64,000 nucleotides of DNA, from the NCBI RefSeq assembly GCF_026283965.1, contig NZ_JAPDPD010000019.1:43731-107730 (forward strand). The letters run 5' to 3'. The translations under genes were made by a program, and so were the position numbers. The stretch comes from Dyella subtropica (lineage in GTDB: Bacteria; Pseudomonadota; Gammaproteobacteria; Xanthomonadales; Rhodanobacteraceae). The stretch's first letter is position 1, and each line of letters begins with the position of its first letter. The notes beneath the pieces were generated by a model. The model was not told where the DNA came from. It saw only the letters and a list, made by a program, of their open reading frames with translations, and ran no database searches. Positions 1 to 8,257 of the stretch are shown here, in pieces.

Positions 1-1
1 G

Positions 2-2638
2 GGCAAGGTCGATTTCATTGGCGACCAGAATCAGCGCATCTTTATCGAGATCCCCAATGCCAAGCTGTCCAAGCTCGGCATCAGCCCGCAGCAGATCGCG
101 CAGGCGATCAACCAGCAGAACGCAGTGGCGGCGGCCGGAGTGCTGATCACGTCGGACGATCGCGTGTTTGTACGGCCGACCGGACAGTTCGACAATCTCG
201 ATGCGCTGAAGAACACCTTGTTGCGCGTCAACAACCAGACGTTCCGGTTAGGGGATATCGCCACCATCCGGCGCGGCTATGACGACCCGCCGAGCCAGCA
301 GATGCGCTTTATGGCGCAGCCGGTGCTGGGTATCGGCGTCACCATGCAGCCTGGCGGCGATGTGGTTCACCTCGGCCAGGCGCTGGATACAGCCACCGTC
401 GCGCTGCAGAAGCGCCTGCCGGCTGGGTTGAAGTTGACCGAAGTCACCAGCATGCCGCACGCGGTATCGCATTCGGTTGACGACTTCCTGGAGTCCGTCG
501 CCGAGGCGGTGGGCATCGTGCTGCTGGTCAGCCTGCTGAGCCTGGGCTTTCGCACCGGCATGGTGGTGGTGATCTCGATTCCGTTCGTGCTGGCGGCGAC
601 CGCGCTGTGCATGGAACTGTTCGGCATCGGCTTGCACAAGGTGTCGCTCGGCACGCTGGTGTTGGCGCTTGGGCTATTGGTGGACGACGCGATCATCGCC
701 GTCGAGATGATGTCGGTGAAGTTGGAACAGGGTTGGAGCCGGGTGCGCGCGGCGGCGTTCGCCTATACCAGCACCGCATTCCCGATGCTGACGGGCACGC
801 TGGTGACGGTCTCCGGCTTCCTGCCGATTGCGCTGGCCAAGTCGGGCACCGGCGAATACACGCGCTCGATCTTCGAGGTCTCCGCAATCGCCTTGCTGGT
901 GTCGTGGCTGGCCGCAGTGATCGTGATCCCGCTGTTGGGCTATCACATGCTGCCGGAGCATCATGCGCGCGCCAAACCCGGGCAGGAATGGTGGGCACGC
1001 TTTCTGCCGCGTCGCTGGAATGAGGCGCGCAGCGCGAAAGCGGCGGCCATCGTGCATCGCGAAGGCGACATCGAAATCTACGACACCGCGTTTTACCGGC
1101 GCTTCCGCGGCTGGTTGGATTTCTGCCTGCAGCACCGCTTCCTGGTGCTGACGTTGACGGTGGCGCTGTTTGTGGTGTCGCTGGCGGGCTTCGGGCTGGT
1201 GCCCAAGCAGTTCTTCCCCAGTTCGGACCGCCCGGAATTGCTGGTCGATCTGCGCCTGCCGGAAGGTGCTTCGTTCGAGGCGACCCTGAGCCAGGTGAAG
1301 CGCTTCGAGGCCGTGATCAAGGATCGCAAGGAGATCGCCAACTACGTCAGCTTCGTCGGCAGCGGCGCACCGCGTTTCTATCTACCGTTGGATCAGCAAC
1401 TGGCACAGCCCAACTTCGCGCAGTTCGTGATTACCGCCAAGGACGTCAAGCAGCGTGAGTCGCTTGCGCGTGATCTGGATGGCGTACTTCAGCGCGACTT
1501 TACCGCGGTGCGCAGCCGCGTCAGCCGGCTGGAGAACGGGCCGCCGGTCGGGTTCCCGGTGCAGTTCCGCATCAACGGCGACGATATCGCCAAGGTGCGC
1601 GAGATCGCCGATCAGGTGGCCGCCGTGGTGCGCGCCGACCCGCGCACGCGCAATGTCCAGTTCGATTGGGACGAGCCAGCCGAGCGCTCGGTGCGTTTCG
1701 AGATCGATCAGGTCAAGGCGCGACAGCTCGGCATCAGCTCGCAAGACGTGGCCAGTTTCCTTGCCATGTCGCTCTCCGGCACCACGGTGAGCCAGTACCG
1801 CGAGCGCGATAAACTGATTGCGGTCGACCTGCGTGCGCCGAAGAACGACCGCATCCATCCCGACCAGATCGAACGCCTTGCGTTGCCGACTCCGAGCGGC
1901 GCAGCCATTCCGTTGGGGCAGCTCGGGAAGGTCAGCTACGGTCTGGAATACGGCGTGATCTGGGAGCGCGATCGTCAGCCGTCCATCAATGTGCAGGCCG
2001 ATACGCGCAATGGCGCGCAGGGGCTCGATGTCACCAACGCCCTCGACAAAAAGCTCGACGAGGTGCGCAGCCATCTTCCGGTCGGTTATCGCATCGAAGT
2101 GGGCGGCGCGGTGGAGCAGAATCAGAAGGCGCAGGGCTCGATCAACGCGCAGATGCCGTTGATGGTGATCGCCGTGCTGACCTTGCTGATGATCCAGCTG
2201 CAGAGTATCGGCCGCACCTTCATGGTGGTGCTCACGGCGCCGCTGGGCCTGATCGGTGTGATTGCCTCGCTGCTGATGTTCGGTCAGCCATTCGGCTTTG
2301 TCGCCATGCTGGGCACCATCGCCATGCTGGGCATCATCATGCGCAACTCGGTGATTCTGATGGATCAGATCGAGCAGGATATTCATGCTGGCCAACCACG
2401 TTGGGAGGCGATCGTCGGCGCTACGGTGCGGCGTTTCCGCCCGATCACGCTGACTGCCGCCGCGGCGGTGCTGGCGCTGATTCCTTTGCTACGCAGCAAC
2501 TTCTTCGGGCCGATGGCGACCGCCCTGATGGGTGGCATCACCGTGGCTACCGTGTTGACGCTGTTCTATCTGCCGGCGTTGTACGCCGCGTGGTTCCGTG
2601 TGCGGGCCGACGAGCCGGCGCGAGAGGTTGCACCATGA
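2..2638 (+). CDS. RND efflux transporter permease subunit (5' end outside window)
   Basis: Inner-membrane pump of a tripartite RND efflux system, driven by proton influx and exporting through a periplasmic adaptor and an outer-membrane channel. The frame is open from base 2, so roughly the first 150 residues of a family member of about 1030 are missing; 878 residues are visible. The TM4 proton-relay region is clear (GLLVDDAIIAVE with paired Asp), as are the periplasmic porter domains and a C-terminal helix block (GTIAMLGIIMRNSVILMD). The stop overlaps the next gene's ATG by 4 nt (ATGA), so the two are translationally coupled. A GTG at 125 is internal and not a real start. Substrate cannot be read from sequence. 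Confidence 0.93.
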   Translation, partial: GKVDFIGDQNQRIFIEIPNAKLSKLGISPQQIAQAINQQNAVAAAGVLITSDDRVFVRPTGQFDNLDALKNTLLRVNNQTFRLGDIATIRRGYDDPPSQQMRFMAQPVLGIGVTMQPGGDVVHLGQALDTATVALQKRLPAGLKLTEVTSMPHAVSHSVDDFLESVAEAVGIVLLVSLLSLGFRTGMVVVISIPFVLAATALCMELFGIGLHKVSLGTLVLALGLLVDDAIIAVEMMSVKLEQGWSRVRAAAFAYTSTAFPMLTGTLVTVSGFLPIALAKSGTGEYTRSIFEVSAIALLVSWLAAVIVIPLLGYHMLPEHHARAKPGQEWWARFLPRRWNEARSAKAAAIVHREGDIEIYDTAFYRRFRGWLDFCLQHRFLVLTLTVALFVVSLAGFGLVPKQFFPSSDRPELLVDLRLPEGASFEATLSQVKRFEAVIKDRKEIANYVSFVGSGAPRFYLPLDQQLAQPNFAQFVITAKDVKQRESLARDLDGVLQRDFTAVRSRVSRLENGPPVGFPVQFRINGDDIAKVREIADQVAAVVRADPRTRNVQFDWDEPAERSVRFEIDQVKARQLGISSQDVASFLAMSLSGTTVSQYRERDKLIAVDLRAPKNDRIHPDQIERLALPTPSGAAIPLGQLGKVSYGLEYGVIWERDRQPSINVQADTRNGAQGLDVTNALDKKLDEVRSHLPVGYRIEVGGAVEQNQKAQGSINAQMPLMVIAVLTLLMIQLQSIGRTFMVVLTAPLGLIGVIASLLMFGQPFGFVAMLGTIAMLGIIMRNSVILMDQIEQDIHAGQPRWEAIVGATVRRFRPITLTAAAAVLALIPLLRSNFFGPMATALMGGITVATVLTLFYLPALYAAWFRVRADEPAREVAP

Positions 2639-4086
2639 AACATGTCACCACGATGAGGCTGACGTTTATTGCCGCAGCCGCCACCACGCTCGCCGGCTGC
2701 TCGTTCGCACCGCCGGCCAAGCCACCGGCTTCGCCTTCGCCAGGCAGCTACACGGTCGAACCCGTTCCCGCAGTCAGTGCGGAGGCGGGCGGCGTCGCGC
2801 AGCATTTCAGCCTCGGTGCGCGCCCGGTGCCGGACTGGTGGCGGCAGTACGGATCGGACACGTTGAATGCCTGGGTGGACGAAGGGCTTCGCAACAATCC
2901 GTCGCTGGATGCGGCCAGGCATACGCTGGAAGTCGCGCATCAACAGTTTCGCGCGGAAGTCGGCGAAGCCCTGCTGCCGTCGCTCAACGCGGGCGGGCAG
3001 GCCAGCCGCCAGCGTGCGCTGGGATTCCCCAAGTTCGGGCCGCCGACCAACCTCTACAACGTTTATGCCGGCCAGTTGAACCTGAGCTACACCTTCGACC
3101 TGTTCGGCGCGGCGCGCTATGGCGTGCGAGAAGCGGCGGCGCAGGTGGATCTGCAGTCGTATGAGCTGGATGCGGCACGGCGCGCGCTCGCTGCCAACAT
3201 TGTGGTGGCCGCCGTCAATGCGTCGGCCCTGGCCGAACAGGTCACTGCCAGCGAGCGGTTGACCGCGCTGGCGCGCGAACAGGCTGAGCTGACCGAGAAG
3301 TCGTTTCGACTGGGCTCCGTATCGCATGACGATCTGCTGTCGGCACAGCAGAACGCCGCCGCGTTGGAGGCCAACTTGCCGCCGCTGCGCACCCAGGCAC
3401 AGCGCGCCCGACACACCTTGGCCACCTTGATGGGACGCACGCCGGATCAGGCGCCGGCGGTGCTGCCGCTCTCGCAGTGGCACTTGCCGGCCGATGTGCC
3501 CGTCAGCGTTCCTTCCGATCTGCTGCAGCAACGCCCTGATGTGCTCGCTGCCGAAGCCGCCGTGCATGCGGCTTCGGCGCAAGTGGGTATAGCGACGGCC
3601 AATCTGTTTCCGCGTATTTCGCTATCGGCCTCGTACGGCTCCGCTGCCTTCAAACGGGCTTCGCTGTTTACCGGCGTCGGCGAGGTGTGGAGCGTAGGCG
3701 CGGGGCTGGTGCAGCCGATCTTCCACGGTGGCGCGTTGCTGGCGCAACGCAAGGCTGCGATCGCGAGCTATGACGCTTCGGTGGCGCAATACAAGCAGAC
3801 AGTGTTGAACGCGTTCCAGAATGTCGCGGATTCGCTTACGGCTTTGAATCAGGATGCGCTGGCCTTGCAGGCTTCGCAGGCGGCGGCTGCGGCGGCAGGG
3901 CAGTCGTTTACCGATGCGGGGGCGCGGTACAAGCTTGGTGCGGTTTCGTATCCGGTGACGTTGGTGAGTGAGCAGCGGTGGCAGAACGCGCGGCTGTCGG
4001 AGATTCAGGCTACGGCGGTGCGGTTGGTGGATACGGCGGCGTTGTTTCAGGCGATGGGGGAGGGGCGGGGTGAGGGTGTGCACTAG
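2635..4086 (+). CDS. NodT-family RND efflux outer-membrane lipoprotein
   Basis: Outer-membrane channel (TolC/OprM/NodT type) of the efflux system whose pump lies just upstream. The 483-residue length is normal for the family. The ATG at 2635 overlaps the pump's stop and gives a lipoprotein signal peptide ending in the lipobox LAGC, so Cys22 should be lipidated. Two long helical repeats rich in Ala, Gln and Leu are visible in the two halves, as in OprM. The frame is open upstream to 2401, but that part lies inside the pump gene and is not used. It is the last gene of the operon; a repeat-filled gap follows. Confidence 0.93.
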   Translation: MKHVTTMRLTFIAAAATTLAGCSFAPPAKPPASPSPGSYTVEPVPAVSAEAGGVAQHFSLGARPVPDWWRQYGSDTLNAWVDEGLRNNPSLDAARHTLEVAHQQFRAEVGEALLPSLNAGGQASRQRALGFPKFGPPTNLYNVYAGQLNLSYTFDLFGAARYGVREAAAQVDLQSYELDAARRALAANIVVAAVNASALAEQVTASERLTALAREQAELTEKSFRLGSVSHDDLLSAQQNAAALEANLPPLRTQAQRARHTLATLMGRTPDQAPAVLPLSQWHLPADVPVSVPSDLLQQRPDVLAAEAAVHAASAQVGIATANLFPRISLSASYGSAAFKRASLFTGVGEVWSVGAGLVQPIFHGGALLAQRKAAIASYDASVAQYKQTVLNAFQNVADSLTALNQDALALQASQAAAAAAGQSFTDAGARYKLGAVSYPVTLVSEQRWQNARLSEIQATAVRLVDTAALFQAMGEGRGEGVH

Positions 4087-4106
4087 CGACACCTCTTCCT
4101 ATTTCA

Positions 4107-4450
4107 TCACCCCGGCGTAGGCCGGGGTCCAGTGTCGTTGACGTTCGATTTAAGCGTTATCGCGACCTGGCTCGCCTGCGGCGGGCTGTCGAACCGCTGC
4201 CGCGGTCCGAGTCACTTTCTCTTGCTTGCCCAAGAGAAAGTAACCAAAGAGAAGGGCACCCCGGTTCCGCGCCCTCCGGCTCCGCCTACGGGTACGTGAG
4301 GGCTGGCCGGGCCTGCTCTTAGATGACATGGGGACACGACGTCCCTGTCGTGTCGAAAAGGCATGGGCATCCGTGCCCATGCCCCTGCGGGCCTTATCGT
4401 CCAGCCCTCACCGCTGCACAGGGGACCCGTCACGGGCTCGCTGACGCATC
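4107..4450. repeat. Composite GC-rich intergenic repeat, copy 1
   Basis: Non-coding block that recurs at 24389-24790. Shared modules, in order: a REP-like start (GGCGTAGGCCGG then TCCAGTG), a GTAACCAA-GAGAA segment, a block starting CCCCGGTTCCGCGCCCTCCG, GTGAGGGCTGGCCGGGC, a short palindrome around ACACGACGTCCCTGTCGTGT, an AAGGCAT...GCCC hairpin and CGTCCAGCCCTCACCGCT. The short frames inside it on the minus strand (4150-4380, 4212-4598) are reading frames through the repeat, not genes. Confidence 0.8.
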
Positions 4451-4463
4451 GCTTTTGCTTCTG

Positions 4464-4636
4464 CCCCCTCCCTTGCTTGCGACGCAAAGCTAGTCCCGTG
4501 GGACAGGGGAGGGTTGGGGAGGGGTGAGTACTTGAGAAAGCGTATCGGGAGAGGTTTTCGCAAGGGTTCACCCCCTCCCTGCCTCCCCCTGCGAGCAAGG
4601 GGAGGAGAACAGCGCGCCAGCTGAGATTCGACGCTA
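4464..4636 (+). repeat. MITE-like GC-rich palindromic element, copy 1
   Basis: One of four related elements (others near 8079, 18421 and 56792). Core: CTTGCTTGCGACGCAAAGC, GTCCCGTGGGACAGGGGAGG, then ACTTGAGAAAGCG-T-TCGGGAGAGG, a C-rich arm CACCCCCTCCC and a G-rich arm. It ends in CAGCTGAGATTCGACGC, which matches as an inverse the left end of the copy at 56.8 kb. No reading frame of its own. It abuts composite repeat copy 1, so its left edge is uncertain. Confidence 0.7.
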
Positions 4637-4649
4637 TTTGGGTGCCCGA

Positions 4650-6620
4650 TCAGGCCCCATCCGCAACGAACCCCGCCGCCAGATGCGATAGATCGCAAAA
4701 TGGCTTGTTCTTCGATTGCCCACAACGGCATAGCTTGGCTTCGGTGACACGAGCCACCGTGCGTCCGGTGCCTGCGCAGATTTCCAGGTTGCCGCGCACG
4801 TGTAGCGGGCCATTCTTCTGCGGTGCTACTTCCAGTGGTCCATCGCGTACGGCTAGTGGATCGACGCTGCTGCTCTTCGGCTCGCCGCTGGCGACAAAGC
4901 CGGCGGTGGCATGTGTGCCATCGCACCAGGGTTTGTTGTTGGATTGTCCGCAGCGGCACAGGGTGGCGCGGAAGCCGTCGTTGTTGCCGGCCAAAGTGAG
5001 CGGTGCGTGCAGTGCGTAGGGGCCGTTCTCGCGGATGCGTAGCTGGTTCACTGCGGGAGCCGCTTCTTCGGCGGCGCCGTCGTGTCGCTCATAGCGGATC
5101 GCGCCGGAGGGGCAGCTGTGGGCGACGGCGATCAGAGCTTCTGTCGATACAGTGTCGGGATAGATCCATTCTCCCGGCGTGTTGGCTTTGAACACGGAGG
5201 GCGCGTCGAGGACGCAATGGCGGGAGTGGATGCAGCGTCGGCCTTCGAAGATCACGGTGACGTCGCGGCCTTTCGCTGTTTCGATTTTCGATTCTGCGGG
5301 CGCTGCGGGCGTAGGCGACGGCGCTGGGACGTTCACCGGTGTTGCTTGTTGAGGCGTTGCGCTTTCGATGCCGGCCAGCTCAAGCAACGCAGCTTGCTGT
5401 GCGGCAAGCAGGTCGATGACGCCGGGCCACATTTCGCATCGCTCACCGTCGACCGGGTGCACCGGCAGTTCGATCGCACGCTGGCGCAATTGACCCATGC
5501 GTTCGGCGACGAACCTGGCCGCGTCGCTTTCCGGCAAGCGCGTCAATGCACGCAGGGGGGTGAACGTCAGTCCGGCATGTGGACCGTTCGCATCGTCACC
5601 TGCGGGGCGGGCGGCAAGGCCCTGGCCTACGGGTACCAGCGCGCGCATCAGCGAAAAACTCGCGGTCAGCCAGGTGGCCTTCGCACGCCGCTCGCGCGTG
5701 GCGAAGCCTTGCAGCAAACAGCGCAGCGAGGTGGTGTACATCGCGTTGCCGATATCGAGCCAGCGCGCGATGCGCGGCTCGCTGATGTACACGCGCTCGC
5801 TTGCGCTATGGACTGGTGCGTTCATCACCGGGTTGGTCGCCGCGGGCCATGCCGGTGCGAAGCTTGGATCGGCGGCGGTCAGTGCGGCCAGTTCGTCGGC
5901 GATACGCGAGAAGCGGGAGAAGTGCGAGTCGATTTCTTCGCTGCCGGCGCCTTCGCCTTGCGTCACGATGGTGGTGATCGCGCGGCGTGCACTGTCCAGG
6001 TCGGTCACCGCAACCATGCCCGGCAGCGGCGCCAGGCTGGCATCGATCTGCAGTGCTGGGTCGCCGATAAAGACGGCTGATTCACCTTGCGCGGCTACGC
6101 AGGCTTCGAGCGAGTGCGCGAGCACTTCGTACAACTCGCCGACGGTTGCGTAGTCGCGTGGCCCCGGGCTCAAGCGGCTTTCGGGAATGGCGCGTCGATA
6201 CTGGCGCGTCGGCTCGAAGCCGGCGCCGTCGGACTGCGCTTGATTCGACGATCGCTCAAGGAATTTGAAGTGCTCGATGGTCTCGGCGGAAAAAGCCGCC
6301 AGCCGGATCACGAAGCCCGCCGGATAGGGACCGGCGTCGACCGGTAGCGCCGGTCGGTTCACGTGCGGCGTCGAGCCGAGTGCATTGGCGAGGTTGCCGA
6401 CCAGCGCCAGATGGGTCATCTCCTCGAACACCACCGACATGATAGTGGCGCGCCAGCGCTTGACCGCTTCGCGCTGCGCCTCGCTCCAATGCGGGTCATC
6501 CCACTTCAAGCTGAAGGCTGCGTAGAGATAGCAGCACATCAGGTGGTGCTCTATTTCGGAAGCTTCATGCAACCAATAGATCAGTTGTTCGCGGCTGGGC
6601 AGGTGAACAGCGGATGTCAC
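4650..6620 (-). CDS. Fused ferritin-like (VioB-type) / divergent 4Fe-4S / double CDGSH iron-sulfur protein
   Basis: A 656-residue multidomain iron protein. Residues about 1-230 look like the ferritin-like domain of VioB/iminophenylpyruvate-dimer-synthase relatives (EIEHHLMCCYLYAAFSL; FEEMTHLALVGNLANALG, giving Glu and His ligands). A Pro/Ala linker near 440-460 leads to a divergent 4Fe-4S module (GRRCIHSRHCV ... AHSCPSGAIRYE, residues about 465-535). Two CDGSH motifs follow: CRCGQSNNKPWCDGTH and CRCGQSKNKPFCDLSH, each a 3Cys-1His [2Fe-2S] site. The start is GTG at 6620, as no suitable ATG precedes the first ferritin helix. It lies downstream of fabV on the same strand but behind a strong hairpin. 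Substrate is unknown; oxidative-stress or redox chemistry is inference. Confidence 0.88.
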   Translation of the reverse strand: MTSAVHLPSREQLIYWLHEASEIEHHLMCCYLYAAFSLKWDDPHWSEAQREAVKRWRATIMSVVFEEMTHLALVGNLANALGSTPHVNRPALPVDAGPYPAGFVIRLAAFSAETIEHFKFLERSSNQAQSDGAGFEPTRQYRRAIPESRLSPGPRDYATVGELYEVLAHSLEACVAAQGESAVFIGDPALQIDASLAPLPGMVAVTDLDSARRAITTIVTQGEGAGSEEIDSHFSRFSRIADELAALTAADPSFAPAWPAATNPVMNAPVHSASERVYISEPRIARWLDIGNAMYTTSLRCLLQGFATRERRAKATWLTASFSLMRALVPVGQGLAARPAGDDANGPHAGLTFTPLRALTRLPESDAARFVAERMGQLRQRAIELPVHPVDGERCEMWPGVIDLLAAQQAALLELAGIESATPQQATPVNVPAPSPTPAAPAESKIETAKGRDVTVIFEGRRCIHSRHCVLDAPSVFKANTPGEWIYPDTVSTEALIAVAHSCPSGAIRYERHDGAAEEAAPAVNQLRIRENGPYALHAPLTLAGNNDGFRATLCRCGQSNNKPWCDGTHATAGFVASGEPKSSSVDPLAVRDGPLEVAPQKNGPLHVRGNLEICAGTGRTVARVTEAKLCRCGQSKNKPFCDLSHLAAGFVADGA

Positions 6621-6677
6621 GGGAAGAACTCCATGCGGGGACGCTGGGCACGCATGGTAGAGCAGGCCGGGAGGCGT

Positions 6678-6717
6678 TGGCAGCTTTCACGCATACCCAT
6701 ATGGGTGAAAGCTGCCA
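6678..6717 (-). terminator. Hairpin between fabV and the ferritin-like gene
   Basis: Inverted repeat TGGCAGCTTTCA...TGAAAGCTGCCA with the small palindrome CCCATATGGG in the middle. It lies 30 nt downstream of the fabV stop. There is no clear T-run, so it could be a weak terminator or an mRNA-stabilising structure. Confidence 0.5.
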
Positions 6718-6748
6718 TGCCTGCGGAGGGGCAGCCCTCCGCTACGGC

Positions 6749-7954
6749 TTAGGGTTCGATGACGTCGAAGTGCACGTCCGGATTGATGTCCGCGTCGTAG
6801 TCCACATCCTTGCGCGCGAAGCCGAACAGGCGCAGGAAGTCGTGCTTGTAGCCGGCGTAGTCGGTGAGCTGCGACAGATTTTCGGTGGTGACGGTGGGCC
6901 ACATCGCCTTGCAGGCCTGCTGCACGTCGTCGCGCAGCTCCCAGTCGTCCAGGCGCAGGCGGCCTTCGTCGTCGGTGTTCGGTGCGGATCCGTCCTGGCG
7001 ATACAAGGCGTCATGGAACAGGCGGTTGATCTGCTCGATGGTGCCTTCGTGGATGCCTTTCTCCTTCATGATGCGGAACACCATGGAGACGTACAGCGGA
7101 ATCACCGGAATGGCGGCGCTGGCCTGGGTCACCACCGATTTCATCACACCGACATAGGCGTCCAGCCCCTGCGCGGCATAACGGCTGCGCAGTTCGCGCG
7201 CGGTGTTGTCCAGGTGTTGCTTGGCGCGGCCCAGCGTGCCGTGCCAGTAGATCGGCCAGGTGATCTCGGTGCCGACGTAGCTGTAGGCCACGGTCTTGGC
7301 ATGCTCGGCCAGCACGCCGGCCTTGCTCAGCGCGTCGATCCACAGCGCCCAGTCCTCGCCGCCCATCACGGTGACGGTGTCCTTGATTTCCTGCTCCGTC
7401 GCCGGCTCCACGGTTGCCTGGATCACGGTGTCGCGGTTGGTATCAACCGACGATGCAGTGAACGTTTCGCCGATGGTCTTCAGCGCGGAGCGCACGACTT
7501 CGCCGGTATCCGGCAGCTTGCGCACCGGCGACGCCAGCGAATAGACCACCAGGTCGATCGGGCCGCCCATGTCCTGCTTGATCAGCTCGATCGCGCGGGC
7601 GCGCGTCTCGTGCGAAAACGCATCGCCATTGATCGACTTGCTGTACAGCCCGGCCTGCTTGGCCAGCTTGTCGAACGCGGCGGAGTTGTACCAGCCGGCG
7701 GTGCCGGGCTTGCTGTCGCTGGAAGGCTTCTCGAAGAACACGCCCAGCGTCGCCGCGCCGTAGCCGAAGGCGGCGGTGATCCGCGATGCCAGCCCATAAC
7801 CCGTGGACGCGCCGATCACCAGCACACGCTTGGGACCCGTGGCCGGCGTGCCGCTGGCCTTGGTGATCTCGATTTGCTCGAGCACGTTTTTCTCGCAGCC
7901 GGCGGGATGCGCAGTGATGCAGATAAAGCCACGAACCTTGGGATGGATGATCAC
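6749..7954 (-). CDS. fabV: Trans-2-enoyl-ACP/CoA reductase (NADH), FabV type
   Basis: Catalyses the last reduction of each fatty-acid elongation cycle, converting trans-2-enoyl-ACP (or -CoA) to the acyl form with NADH. Length 401 residues, as expected for FabV. The N-terminus ([19 protein letters not shown]) and the nucleotide-binding loop ([20 protein letters not shown]) are hallmarks, and the active-site region [22 protein letters not shown] contains the Tyr-x8-Lys motif of this subfamily. The GTG start at 7954 has a GGAG 8 nt upstream. FabV is a triclosan-insensitive enoyl reductase common in xanthomonads. It is monocistronic here. Confidence 0.96.
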   Translation of the reverse strand: MIIHPKVRGFICITAHPAGCEKNVLEQIEITKASGTPATGPKRVLVIGASTGYGLASRITAAFGYGAATLGVFFEKPSSDSKPGTAGWYNSAAFDKLAKQAGLYSKSINGDAFSHETRARAIELIKQDMGGPIDLVVYSLASPVRKLPDTGEVVRSALKTIGETFTASSVDTNRDTVIQATVEPATEQEIKDTVTVMGGEDWALWIDALSKAGVLAEHAKTVAYSYVGTEITWPIYWHGTLGRAKQHLDNTARELRSRYAAQGLDAYVGVMKSVVTQASAAIPVIPLYVSMVFRIMKEKGIHEGTIEQINRLFHDALYRQDGSAPNTDDEGRLRLDDWELRDDVQQACKAMWPTVTTENLSQLTDYAGYKHDFLRLFGFARKDVDYDADINPDVHFDVIEP

Positions 7955-8078
7955 GAACTACTCCGGTTACGTCACAAGGCCGCCATTTTAATCAGCCTGC
8001 GCAACATTCGCTGGCGCAGGGTGGGGCGGCGGCTTTTTGGGCGCTGACTGGGATAGCTGAGTCGTGGGCCAGACGAAC

Positions 8079-8221
8079 TGCCCCCTCCCTTGCCAGCAGG
8101 GGAGGGCTGGGGAGGGGTAGGCACTTGAGAAAGCGTTTCGGGAGAGGTCATCGCAAGTGTTCACCCCCTCCCGACCTCCCCCTGCGAGCAGGGGGAGGGG
8201 AACATCGCGCCAGCCGAGATT
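8079..8221 (+). repeat. MITE-like GC-rich palindromic element, copy 2
   Basis: Shorter relative of the 4464 element, same orientation: GGGGAGGGCTGGGGAGGGGT, CACTTGAGAAAGCGTTTCGG, then C-rich CACCCCCTCCC and G-rich arms, ending CGCCAGCCGAGATTC. It fills most of the 303-nt gap between fabV and the phosphoesterase gene. Nothing coding seen. Confidence 0.65.
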
Positions 8222-8247
8222 CCGGGACAGGCACGTGCCTGTCCCGG
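8222..8247 (-). terminator. Perfect 26-bp palindrome after the phosphoesterase gene
   Basis: Each half reads CCGGGACAGGCAC followed by its exact complement GTGCCTGTCCCGG, with no loop. It lies 10 nt after the phosphoesterase stop codon. It probably acts as a terminator or cruciform; no T-run follows. Confidence 0.5.
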
Positions 8248-8257
8248 TGCACGTGGA

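Noticed and set aside
1382..2395. 337-aa minus-strand frame
   Set aside because: Antisense to the RND pump; His/Arg-rich composition typical of the reverse of a GC-rich gene.
4150..4959. Arg-rich minus-strand frames
   Set aside because: They run through the composite repeat and MITE-like element, and the last into the ferritin-like gene in another frame.
6614..8047. 477-aa plus-strand frame
   Set aside because: Antisense to fabV, whose identity is certain; the frame has no recognisable motif.
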